A DNA stretch of 35,213 bases from JALZAI01 sp038212215 (GTDB lineage: Bacteria; Actinomycetota; Actinomycetes; Mycobacteriales; Jatrophihabitantaceae), in assembly GCA_038212215.1 (NCBI GenBank), contig JBBQUT010000042.1:1-35213 (forward strand). The letters run 5' to 3'. How positions within the stretch are numbered: position 1 is the stretch's first letter; each line of letters starts with the position of its first letter. The notes beneath the pieces were generated by a model. That model worked only from the letters and a program-made list of their open reading frames with translations. It searched no databases and was not told the DNA's origin. The position numbers and the translations under genes are program-made. This document shows positions 1 to 7,252 of this stretch, one piece after another.

Positions 1-181
1 CGTGAGCGAGCGCAGCGAGCGAACAAATGTGATCGGGCTTGGCCGGCCGAACGAGCGCAGCGAGGCTCGGCCGTGAGCGAGCGCAGCGAGCGAACAAATG
101 TGATCGGGCTTGGCCGGCCGAACGAGCGCAGCGAGGCTCGGCCGTGAGCGAGCGCAGCGAGCGAACAAATGTGATCGGGCT
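1..181. repeat. 71-bp tandem repeat, about 2.6 copies, truncated by the window edge
   Basis: Units begin at 1, 72 and 143 with an exact 71-base period. The first two are complete and identical; the third stops after 39 bases (143-181), where unique sequence begins. Each unit contains the 13-mer CGAGCGCAGCGAG twice and a GC-rich arm pair (GGCCGA near the middle, CTCGGCC at the end) that could fold. Because the window starts exactly at a unit boundary, the array may extend to the left. The period is not a multiple of three, so it is not an in-frame protein repeat. Confidence 0.95.
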
Positions 182-185
182 GTGA
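2..185 (+). other. Chain of three overlapping mini-ORFs in the tandem repeat, coupled to the LtrA-type gene
   Basis: Each repeat unit has a GTG (at 2, 73 and 144) that opens a short frame starting VSERSERTNVIGL. In the first two units the frame is 24 codons and its TGA overlaps the next unit's GTG (GTGA at 73-76 and 144-147). In the truncated third unit the frame is 13 codons and its TGA at 183-185 overlaps the GTG at 182 of the LtrA-type gene. The geometry is seen directly. That these are translated as a termination-reinitiation chain is inference. No Shine-Dalgarno sequence precedes the GTGs. Confidence 0.45.
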
Positions 186-1372
186 GCGAAGCCGGCGCTA
201 TCGTCGCGGGGCAGCCGTCCGCCGCATCGGAAAAGCGCGTCGGCTGGGCGGAGCTGTTCTTCGACCTGGTGTTCGTCGTCGCGGTCACACGCGTCTCGGG
301 GCTGATCGAGCACGACCACACCTGGGGCGGCCTGCTCCGAGCGCTGATCGTGTTCGTGCCGATCTACTGGACGTGGGTCGGCACGTCGGTGCAGACCAAC
401 ATGCAGGACGCGACCCTACCGGGGGTACGGGTACGCATCTTCGCCGTCGCGCTGGCTGGTGTGTTCATGGCATTGGCGCTGCCGGCTGCATACGGCCACC
501 TCGGCATGGTGTTCGCGCTGGCCTACTGGGCGGGGCGGCTGGTACTCGGGCTCGGCCTGCTCCGGTCGATGGTGACCGGATACGGCAGCTTCGCCAACCC
601 GTTCGTGGTGGCGATGCTCGTCACCGGGCCGCTGCTCGTCGTCGGCGCGTTCGTGCATGGTGGCGCGCGCGAGGCGATCTGGGGCGTGGCCGCGCTCATC
701 GACCTGTCGACGCCGACCGTCCTGCGGGGGCGGTTACGTGGCCTGCGCTTCGACGCCGATCATCTGGCCGAGCGTTTCGGTCTGTTCGTCCTTATCGCGC
801 TCGGTGAATCCGTCGTCGCCGTCGGCACGTTCGCGCCGGCGGGGGAGTTGACGCTGATCGAGGGTTTCGCGGTCGCGGCGGCGTTCGTCCTGAGCTGCGG
901 CTTGTGGTGGGTCTATTTCCATTTCGCGGCGGACGCGGTGCGCTTCGCGCTGCGGACGGCGAAGGTGCAGTCCGACATCACGCGACAGGTGTTCTCCTAC
1001 GGCCACCTCGCCTTCATCGCGTCGATCATTCTGGTCGCCGTGGGGCTGCGCGAGTCGGTCGCCGAGCCCGCTCATGTGCTGAGCGCAACGATCGCCGGCC
1101 TGCTGTTCGGCGGGACAGCGTTGTATCTCGCCACCTTCGGTTTCACTCGCTGGGCGATGTTCCGGCAGATATCGCGCACTCGGCTCAGCGCAGCAGGTGT
1201 CGTCACCGTGCTCATGCCGCTCGCGGTGCACGTGCCGGCGCTCGCGTCGCTGACAGGGCTGGCGCTCGTGCTCGCCGTCCTGAACGCGCTGGAGTTGATC
1301 AGCGTGCAGCGTCGGGAGGCCGCGACGCTACGGCGGCGGCTGAATGTGAAGAGCACGACGGATGCCGGATAA
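182..1372 (+). CDS. LtrA family (low temperature requirement A) multi-pass membrane protein
   Basis: The protein has 396 residues from GTG 182. Near the N-terminus is the LtrA signature GWAELFFDLVFVVAVTR, followed by many hydrophobic segments; a second conserved stretch is FGLFVLIALGESVVAVG. The family is widespread in bacteria, named from a Listeria low-temperature mutant, and its biochemical function is not settled. The frame stays open upstream to a TTG at 110, but that start would lie inside the tandem repeat. GTG 182 is preferred because it is the first start in unique sequence and lies in a GTGA overlap with the third repeat mini-ORF. No Shine-Dalgarno sequence is visible, so translation may depend on coupling or on a leaderless transcript. 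The zinc-ribbon gene follows 15 bases after the stop. Confidence 0.85.
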   Translation: MSEAGAIVAGQPSAASEKRVGWAELFFDLVFVVAVTRVSGLIEHDHTWGGLLRALIVFVPIYWTWVGTSVQTNMQDATLPGVRVRIFAVALAGVFMALALPAAYGHLGMVFALAYWAGRLVLGLGLLRSMVTGYGSFANPFVVAMLVTGPLLVVGAFVHGGAREAIWGVAALIDLSTPTVLRGRLRGLRFDADHLAERFGLFVLIALGESVVAVGTFAPAGELTLIEGFAVAAAFVLSCGLWWVYFHFAADAVRFALRTAKVQSDITRQVFSYGHLAFIASIILVAVGLRESVAEPAHVLSATIAGLLFGGTALYLATFGFTRWAMFRQISRTRLSAAGVVTVLMPLAVHVPALASLTGLALVLAVLNALELISVQRREAATLRRRLNVKSTTDAG

Positions 1373-1387
1373 GGCACAATTATCCGG
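1365..1387 (+). promoter_or_regulatory. 8-bp inverted repeat across the LtrA stop and abutting the next start
   Basis: CCGGATAA (1365-1372) and TTATCCGG (1380-1387) are perfect inverted repeats separated by 7 bases. The left arm contains the stop codon of the LtrA-type gene; the right arm ends one base before the GTG at 1388. No T-run follows, so a classic terminator is unlikely. A hairpin or protein site controlling expression of the downstream gene is a better guess. The box CACAAT (1375-1380) lies 7 bases before the GTG and could be a weak -10. Confidence 0.4.
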
Positions 1388-1783
1388 GTGAACCCGGTAC
1401 TGCACAGAATTGAAGCTATGTCGGGCGACGGCCGCTACGCCGTGACCTTTCAGCGTCCGGATGGCAGCGAACAGACGACTGTCGTGCACACCGGAGCCAA
1501 CGGCGTCGAGGTCACCGCAGCCGGCCTGCCCGACGGGTGGGCACCCGAGAGCGCCGCCTTCCACGCTGCCGAGGATGCCGTCCTGGCCGTCGAGCGGGCC
1601 CGCTCGCTCGTGCCGCACACCGCCGTGCTGCACGACGTCGACGGCGGGTGGGACGTGCGCATGGGCAATGTCGTGATGTCCGAGACGGGAGTACCCCAGT
1701 GCCCGCCGCATGGCGAGTTGGAGCGAGTCACGCGCGGCAGGTACACATGCAGCGAGTGCGGCGCGAGCGCCGGGCTCGGCTAG
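1388..1783 (+). CDS. Small hypothetical protein with C-terminal zinc-ribbon motif
   Basis: The protein has 131 residues from GTG 1388. It has no membrane segment and no signal peptide. The N-terminal 100 residues look like a small beta-rich domain (strands such as YAVTFQRPDG and TAVLHDVDGGWDVRMGNVV). The C-terminus has CPPH followed about 15 residues later by CSEC, a pattern able to bind zinc. I do not recognise a named family. It is 15 bases downstream of the LtrA-type gene, so the two may be cotranscribed. The start has no clear Shine-Dalgarno sequence. Codon use matches the neighbours, which supports a real gene. Confidence 0.6.
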   Translation: MNPVLHRIEAMSGDGRYAVTFQRPDGSEQTTVVHTGANGVEVTAAGLPDGWAPESAAFHAAEDAVLAVERARSLVPHTAVLHDVDGGWDVRMGNVVMSETGVPQCPPHGELERVTRGRYTCSECGASAGLG

Positions 1784-1832
1784 CACAAACCGCGCGCCAA
1801 GCCGCGTCCACCGACCGCCTGCTCGCTGCCGC

Positions 1833-1859
1833 GCACGCCGCCGGGCTTCCCCGGCGTGC
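1833..1859 (+). terminator. GC-rich stem-loop in the 1784-2046 gap
   Basis: GCACGCCG (1833-1840) pairs perfectly with CGGCGTGC (1852-1859) across an 11-base loop. It lies about 50 bases after the zinc-ribbon stop and could end or attenuate that transcript. No T-run follows, which is common in high-GC actinobacteria. The remainder of this 263-base gap holds nothing I can name. Confidence 0.35.
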
Positions 1860-2046
1860 CGCCGCGGTAGGGCGTGCTCACGACCGGCGACACGTCGATA
1901 GAGCGCCGACCTGGTTGACGCCCACCAGCGGATGGGAGCACCTTTTGGCGAGCGCGAAGCGGCGCGTAAGCGACGGCGGCAATCCTGAGGCGAGCGGCGG
2001 CTACTGACGCCCGCGATTCAGCGAGGACGATCGCCAGGGGGACCGG

Positions 2047-4245
2047 ATGGACAGCGAAGCTTGGCCCGCGCCGCGGCGCATCGGCGGATATGACCTGCTC
2101 GGGCGCGTAGCCAACACACGAACCGGGTCGGTGTGGCGTGGTCGCGACCCGGCCCTAGGACGGTACGTCGCGCTGAAAGAAGTCTCGACAGCAGCGGTGC
2201 AATCCGTCGAGCGACTTCGCGCAGAGGCCAGGCTACTTGCCCACCTGTCACACCCGAATATCGTCGGCGTCGTCGATCTGATCGAGACACCCGGCCAGCT
2301 CTGGCTCGTCGAGGAATGGGTCGAAGGCGCGACGTTGCCCGCGGTGCTGCAGACCGTCGGTCGGTTGTCGCCCGTCCAGGCGGTGGCAGTGGTGCGCGGC
2401 GCGTTGCTGGGGCTCGGGTACGCCCACAGCCGCCAGATCGTCCATGGCGACGTCAGCCCAGCCAACATGCTCTTCGATCTGCACGGGACGACGAAGCTGG
2501 TCGACTTCGGTCTCGCCCGGCTGGTCGGGGTCCCCGGCGTGTCCGGCACGCCCGGTTATCTGAGTCCCGAGGCAGCGCGCGGCATGGCACTGCAGCCCGC
2601 CTCTGACGTCTATTCGGCCGCTGCGGTGCTGGCGCTGCTGCTGCGCGGACGTCCAGTGTTCGCCGGACCGACACCTGAATCGGTCCTGGCTGCGCAGTTC
2701 CGCGGGGGTGCACCCGATCTGAGCGGGATAGCCAGCCCGATCGGTGCCGTGCTGCACGCCGCTCTGGCGCCGTCGGCCGCCCAGCGCCCGTCCGACGCGT
2801 CCCACCTGCTCGCGTTGCTCGACCAAGCGGCCGACCAGAGTTTCGGCGCCGGGTGGCTCGCTCGATCGAGCGTCGCCGGCCTGGTGAGCGCGACGCTGAC
2901 GGCCGGAGGGGCCCTGTCGGCGGGCCTGGCCAACCAGCCAGTGCCGCTGGCCGGCACGCCAATGCCACGGCCGGGCGGGACGCTTGACCGCGCCCGGCGA
3001 CTCACGCGCGCGCGGCGCGTGCTGGCGACGGCGGCCACTGCCGCCGTCGTCGCCGCGGCCGCGGCCGTCGTGGTTTGGCACCAACACAGCAGGACGCATC
3101 CGCAGGCCACGGTTGCAGCCGGCGCGACGAATGGCGTGCGTTCCCCGGTTCAGGCAACCGCGTTCGACCTGCGGACCGTCGATTGGAACAACTCGACGGT
3201 GCCCGGCTCGGCGTGTTTCCAGAAGCACGACATCCGACTGCAGGACGGTCACGCGTCACTCCCGATCCCGTCGGCCACGCTGCCCGGTGGCTACGTTCTC
3301 GACATCAACCTGCAGCCGACGTACGGCAAGCTTGCCGCCGGCCCAGCGGTCGCCGTATTCGGCCTGATGTGTGCGGGCACGGGCAGCTACGCCGGCACCG
3401 GCCTTCACACGCGCTGGCAGGCGATCGCGGTGTACGGCGCGGTCGGCGGCCACGCGAAGCTGCTCGGGCTCTATCGGCCGGGCGAGCTCGGGAAGATCGG
3501 GTCAAGTTTCCTGGTGCCCCGCGGTGTCCGCGTCGCGGGCGGTGCCATCGTCGCGAGCGGTGACTACCTTCGCGGGTCGGACGGGGCTTGCTGCCCGTCC
3601 GGGCGGGGGGCGACGACCATCACCTACCGCAACGGCTCGCTCGTGACCGGGCCGGTGGTCGTCGGCGCGCCGGCTGCAACTGCCCCGGCACCGGCCACGA
3701 CCCCGGCTCCGCCGCTCAGCAGCCCGCCCGCGCCGGCTGTGGGCCGCACTATCACCGCTACCGGCTACTCAGGTCGGACTTACGTAGCCACGGTGCGCGC
3801 CGAGGACACGGTCACCGACTGTGCCGCGCATTCGTACGGAACGCCGATGATCAGTTTCTTCAGGCGCCATCCGTGCCCGAACGGCGCCGGTCGCCGGCTC
3901 GTCACCATCCCGTTCCACGGACGGACGTTGGCGCTGTCGATGATCCAGGTCGACGCACAGGCCGGGCCGCGCAGCAATCGTGACTACTGGTCGACGAAGC
4001 TTGCGCAACTCGAAGCCGCGCCCGGGACTGGCGGTCTTGACGATCTCTTGCGCAGCGGGGTGCGCCCGGCAGGATTTCCGGCAATTATCCCCGCCCACGA
4101 GGCCTTCGTCGTCACCGGGCAGGACGCGAGCATCGAGATCTTCGACGCCTGGTACCTCGACGGCCCCACCGCCGATCAGGATCCCGATCTGGTGCAGCTC
4201 GCGCACGACATCTTCCTTACCCGCATCACGGTGGGCCCGTTCTGA
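2047..4245 (+). CDS. Receptor-type Ser/Thr protein kinase with large extracytoplasmic region
   Basis: The protein has 732 residues; ATG 2047 follows AGGGGG at good spacing. The kinase domain spans roughly residues 12-270, with the VALK lysine at 44, the alpha-C glutamate near 60, the DFG aspartate at 153 and the activation-segment motif SPEAA. The catalytic loop reads HGDVSPAN (133-140), so Arg is replaced by Gly and the usual Lys by Ser, and the glycine loop is degenerate (GRVANTRTGSV). Activity may therefore be unusual or weak. A single membrane helix lies near residues 320-342. Outside it are about 390 residues with six cysteines, split by a Pro/Ala-rich linker (about 540-565) into two lobes, which would form a sensor region of unknown ligand. 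The gene converges on the SARP-FHA regulator, whose stop is 6 bases away. Confidence 0.88.
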   Translation: MDSEAWPAPRRIGGYDLLGRVANTRTGSVWRGRDPALGRYVALKEVSTAAVQSVERLRAEARLLAHLSHPNIVGVVDLIETPGQLWLVEEWVEGATLPAVLQTVGRLSPVQAVAVVRGALLGLGYAHSRQIVHGDVSPANMLFDLHGTTKLVDFGLARLVGVPGVSGTPGYLSPEAARGMALQPASDVYSAAAVLALLLRGRPVFAGPTPESVLAAQFRGGAPDLSGIASPIGAVLHAALAPSAAQRPSDASHLLALLDQAADQSFGAGWLARSSVAGLVSATLTAGGALSAGLANQPVPLAGTPMPRPGGTLDRARRLTRARRVLATAATAAVVAAAAAVVVWHQHSRTHPQATVAAGATNGVRSPVQATAFDLRTVDWNNSTVPGSACFQKHDIRLQDGHASLPIPSATLPGGYVLDINLQPTYGKLAAGPAVAVFGLMCAGTGSYAGTGLHTRWQAIAVYGAVGGHAKLLGLYRPGELGKIGSSFLVPRGVRVAGGAIVASGDYLRGSDGACCPSGRGATTITYRNGSLVTGPVVVGAPAATAPAPATTPAPPLSSPPAPAVGRTITATGYSGRTYVATVRAEDTVTDCAAHSYGTPMISFFRRHPCPNGAGRRLVTIPFHGRTLALSMIQVDAQAGPRSNRDYWSTKLAQLEAAPGTGGLDDLLRSGVRPAGFPAIIPAHEAFVVTGQDASIEIFDAWYLDGPTADQDPDLVQLAHDIFLTRITVGPF

Positions 4246-4251
4246 GCGCGC

Positions 4252-5385
4252 TCAGCCCGGTAGCGTGCGAAAGACCAGCGCGGTGTCGCCTACCTTGATC
4301 CGGTCGAGGTGAGCGAGCACCTGCGGTGCGACGACGAGCACGTCGTTGACAAACGTCCCGTTCGTGGAATGCAGATCATTGATCACGAAGCCATCGGGGG
4401 TCGGCGAGATCACCGCATGCGTCTTGCTCACCTTGGCATCCGCCAGCAGGAGATCGCAGCCGATCCGCCCCATGGTGAGCCGGCCCGTGACGTCGGTTCG
4501 GGCGCCGTTGCGGTGCACCAGCTCGCCGCGCAGGCGGGCGTGCGCGTCGTCCACGAGCGTCCGCTCGGCATAGCCGGACGTGGGTGGCGCGCCGTATTCG
4601 CCGGCGACTTCCTCCTGTCGCGACACCGAACCCCATACTCGGCGCAGCGGCTCCGGTACCGCCGAACCCATCTCGCGCGCGTACTGCTCGCGGAAGCGGT
4701 GATACTCATTCGCCGCATCCGCCGAGCGTCCTGAGCGTGCCAGTGCGACGAGCAGCTGGCTGCAGAAGACGTCGTTGAGCGGGTATCTGCGCAGCAGGGC
4801 AAAGAGTTCACCGAGCACCTCCTGATGACGGCGGCAGGCGAGGTCGGCGTCGAGGCGGGCCTGCAGCACGCCGAGCAGTTCCTGCTCCGCGGTCTGCGCG
4901 AAAGCTTCGGCAAACGCCAGCTCGCCGAGATCCTCCAGGCCACGCTCGCCACCCCACTCGGCCAGCGCGTCCGCGTAGCAGCGGGCTGCTTCGGCCGGAC
5001 GTCGCGCGGTGCGCGCGAGATTGCCCTGACCGCGCAGCCTGCGGAACCGCTCGAGGTCGTAGCGCGCGTCGGCGACCAAGATCGAGTAACCGGACGACGC
5101 TGTTCGTACAAAGCGGCGCGCCTCGACGTCGAAGCGACCTTCGGCCAGCGTCCGCCGCAGGTTGCTGATGACGACCTGCAGGTTCGCTTGAATCTCAGGT
5201 GCGTCTCGTCCCCAGACCTCCTCGGCGAACGCTGCCGTCGGCACGAGCCTATTGCGCCGCATGAGCAGTAATGCAAGCACCGCGCGTGGCTTGTCACCGT
5301 GCAGCGCGACGTCCACGCCGTCGCGCACCACCCGCAACGGTCCGAGGACGCGGAAGTCCAGTTCGGCCGAGTCGGGGTGGCTCAC
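4252..5385 (-). CDS. SARP/AfsR-type transcriptional regulator with C-terminal FHA domain (EmbR-like)
   Basis: The protein has 377 residues from GTG 5385. An OmpR-type winged helix (about 10-100, beginning FRVLGPLRVVRDG) is followed by a bacterial transcriptional activator domain (about 105-250) and an FHA domain (about 290-370) with the phosphothreonine-binding signature residues GRIGCD, SKTHA and STNGTF. This order is that of mycobacterial EmbR, whose FHA domain binds the autophosphorylated kinase PknH (established for that family). Here the gene follows a kinase with a 4-base GTGA overlap at 5382-5385, so the two proteins are probably made together and the kinase is the likely partner (inference). 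An open frame extends upstream, but it runs into the kinase gene. The regulon is unknown; an embCAB-like role should not be assumed. Confidence 0.85.
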   Translation of the reverse strand: MSHPDSAELDFRVLGPLRVVRDGVDVALHGDKPRAVLALLLMRRNRLVPTAAFAEEVWGRDAPEIQANLQVVISNLRRTLAEGRFDVEARRFVRTASSGYSILVADARYDLERFRRLRGQGNLARTARRPAEAARCYADALAEWGGERGLEDLGELAFAEAFAQTAEQELLGVLQARLDADLACRRHQEVLGELFALLRRYPLNDVFCSQLLVALARSGRSADAANEYHRFREQYAREMGSAVPEPLRRVWGSVSRQEEVAGEYGAPPTSGYAERTLVDDAHARLRGELVHRNGARTDVTGRLTMGRIGCDLLLADAKVSKTHAVISPTPDGFVINDLHSTNGTFVNDVLVVAPQVLAHLDRIKVGDTALVFRTLPG

Positions 5386-6485
5386 AACCGGCTCGCGAGC
5401 AGGACGACGAGCAGTCCGAGGGCCGAGCCGGCAATCGCCGCAAGCAACATGATCGTGAGCTGCATCCGGCTGACGCGTCGTCGCTTCCTCACGTTGACGG
5501 CAATGGGCGGCGGCACGGGCGGCACCGGCCATTCCGGCACGCCAACATCGGCCCTACGCTCGCCCATCTCGGCGCCGAGACGGGTCGCGGACGCACCCGG
5601 CAGGCCGGCGCGGACGGGTGGCACGTCGCGCGCGGCGAATATGGCATCCCACGCAGCCGGCGGGACCCGTCCGATGTGCTCGGCGATCTGTACTGGGGAC
5701 GGTCTTTCCTGCGGATGTTTGGCCATCCCGGCGAGCAGGATCCGGCCGACGTCGTGGGGGAAGCCCGGCACCAGCTGCCACGGCGGGATCGGTGTCATAT
5801 GCAGATGCGCGTCGATGACCGCCGCGACGTCCGACACCGGGTAGGGCCGTGATCCGGTCAGCACTTCGTAGCCGAGTACCGCATAGGCATAGGTGTCGCT
5901 GGCGGGCAATTCCGCCGACGGGTTCACGATCTGCTCCGGAGCCATGTACGCCGGAGTGCCGGTGCCGCCCGGCATGGACGTCCGGAACCCGTCCGGCGCT
6001 GTGCTCAGCCGGGCCAGCCCGAAGTCGGCGATCTTGGCGTGCCCGTCCACGCTCACCAGCACGTTGGCCGGCTTCACATCACGGTGCACGATGCCGACGG
6101 CGTGCGCGTGCGCCAACGCGCCCGCCATCTCACCCAGCAGCGAAGCCGCCAGCGAGCCGCGCAGCGTGCCCGAGTCGAGCAAGGCCCGCAGGTCACAGCC
6201 TGGGACGTACTCCATCACCAGTGCCGCGCCGGTCGCCGTCTGCCGCAGCTCGTACACGGCGACGACCGCAGGATGGCGCAACGCGAGCAGCGCCCGGCCT
6301 TCGCGCTCGAGGCGGCGCTGACCGGTCCGGTCGTGCATGCCGGCAAGGATGGTCTTGATCGCCACCAGCCGGTCGAGACCTACCTGCCGGGCGAGGACCA
6401 CGGATCCGCTCGCCCCGTGGCCGAGCACCCGGACGAACTCATACCCCGCCGGTATCGACTCCGACTCCGCCAAGCCCCCGGGCAT
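5382..6485 (-). CDS. Membrane-anchored Ser/Thr protein kinase without sensor domain
   Basis: The protein has 367 residues from ATG 6485. All canonical motifs are present: glycine loop GHGASGSV (22-29), VAIK lysine 44, alpha-C glutamate near 62, HRDVKPAN (134-141), DFG at 154-156, and APE after the activation-segment threonines. A proline-rich juxtamembrane stretch and KRRR precede one hydrophobic helix near the C-terminus; the protein ends about six residues later, so there is no extracellular domain. It is presumably controlled by interaction or cross-phosphorylation. The downstream SARP-FHA gene overlaps its stop by 4 bases and is the likely phospho-partner. The start lies 6 bases after a TAAGCT box and lacks a strong Shine-Dalgarno, so its mRNA may be leaderless. 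Confidence 0.9.
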   Translation of the reverse strand: MPGGLAESESIPAGYEFVRVLGHGASGSVVLARQVGLDRLVAIKTILAGMHDRTGQRRLEREGRALLALRHPAVVAVYELRQTATGAALVMEYVPGCDLRALLDSGTLRGSLAASLLGEMAGALAHAHAVGIVHRDVKPANVLVSVDGHAKIADFGLARLSTAPDGFRTSMPGGTGTPAYMAPEQIVNPSAELPASDTYAYAVLGYEVLTGSRPYPVSDVAAVIDAHLHMTPIPPWQLVPGFPHDVGRILLAGMAKHPQERPSPVQIAEHIGRVPPAAWDAIFAARDVPPVRAGLPGASATRLGAEMGERRADVGVPEWPVPPVPPPIAVNVRKRRRVSRMQLTIMLLAAIAGSALGLLVVLLASRL

Positions 6486-6491
6486 ACGCAG

Positions 6492-6497
6492 AGCTTA
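6492..6497 (-). promoter_or_regulatory. Candidate -10 box of the kinase-regulator operon (leaderless)
   Basis: On the minus strand TAAGCT ends 6 bases before the ATG at 6485, the spacing expected if transcription starts at or beside the start codon. It matches the actinobacterial TANNNT -10 pattern. The -35 region at 17-18 bases reads GACACG or CGACAC and is not convincing. Confidence 0.35.
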
Positions 6498-6619
6498 CGG
6501 ATTCTCAGCTCGAGCGTGTCGCGCTCATCTTCAGCCGGCTTTTGGCGCCCGTTCAGCGGTGTCGCCGATGCTCGTCCCACCCCGAAAACGAGGCCACATC
6601 AGCGGAAAGGACGAAGACC

Positions 6620-7174
6620 ATGACCACACAGCAGGTGCGCTCAGGCTGGTACCGCGACCCAGTGGGACGCTCCGAACTGCGCTACTTCGACGGGCAGTGG
6701 ACCGATCAGGTGTGCAACGCCGGTGTCGTGTCCCGGGAGCATGTGCCGACGGACCTGTCGACGTCGTCCACGACTGCTTCGAACAGCGATGCGGGCAGTC
6801 GGCGCCGCGCGAAGTGGGTGCTCGCGATCGGGGCCGGCGCGGCCGGGCTCGTCGCCACCCTCGCGATCACGTTGCATGCAGGCGGCAGCAGCGATGGGTC
6901 CTTCTGCGCGCACTACGCGCAACTCGGCAGCCTGATGAATTCCAACGACCTCGGCCTCGTGGGTCCGGCAGACTTGCAGCGCGTCGACTCGCTGTTGCAC
7001 AAGCTCGCCGCCGAGGCGCCGGCGGCAGCCAAGGCGGACCTGACGCGGGTCGCCGACTACGTGGACTCGGCGCTGGTGAGCGGGTCGTCCTTCGACGAGG
7101 ACGCGGCAGCGCAGGCGGCGGGCGATCGAGTGGACGTCGTTGCGCAGCGCCAGTGCCCGGGCGTCGGCCATTAG
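6620..7174 (+). CDS. DUF2510-domain single-pass membrane protein
   Basis: The protein has 184 residues from ATG 6620, preceded by GGAAAGGA at good spacing; an in-frame ATG at 6542 would add an arginine-rich tail and has no ribosome site. The N-terminus holds a DUF2510 motif with GWYRDP and LRYFDGQWTDQV. After a Ser/Thr-rich linker and SRRRAK comes one membrane helix (about 65-82), then an extracytoplasmic helical part with two cysteines (FCAHY and RQCPG) that may form a disulfide. DUF2510 domains occur at the N-termini of many actinobacterial membrane proteins; their role is unclear. It is divergent from the kinase-SARP operon, so a shared regulatory region and a signalling or envelope role are possible. 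Confidence 0.75.
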   Translation: MTTQQVRSGWYRDPVGRSELRYFDGQWTDQVCNAGVVSREHVPTDLSTSSTTASNSDAGSRRRAKWVLAIGAGAAGLVATLAITLHAGGSSDGSFCAHYAQLGSLMNSNDLGLVGPADLQRVDSLLHKLAAEAPAAAKADLTRVADYVDSALVSGSSFDEDAAAQAAGDRVDVVAQRQCPGVGH

Positions 7175-7252
7175 CCCTGCCACGCCGAGACCCAGGCGGC
7201 CCTGATGTCATGAGGCGGATGCAGTTCATGGGTCCCGTGATGTCGGCGGCGG

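Noticed and set aside
1..181. CRISPR array
   Set aside because: The copies are directly joined tandem units with no unique spacers between them and no cas genes nearby.
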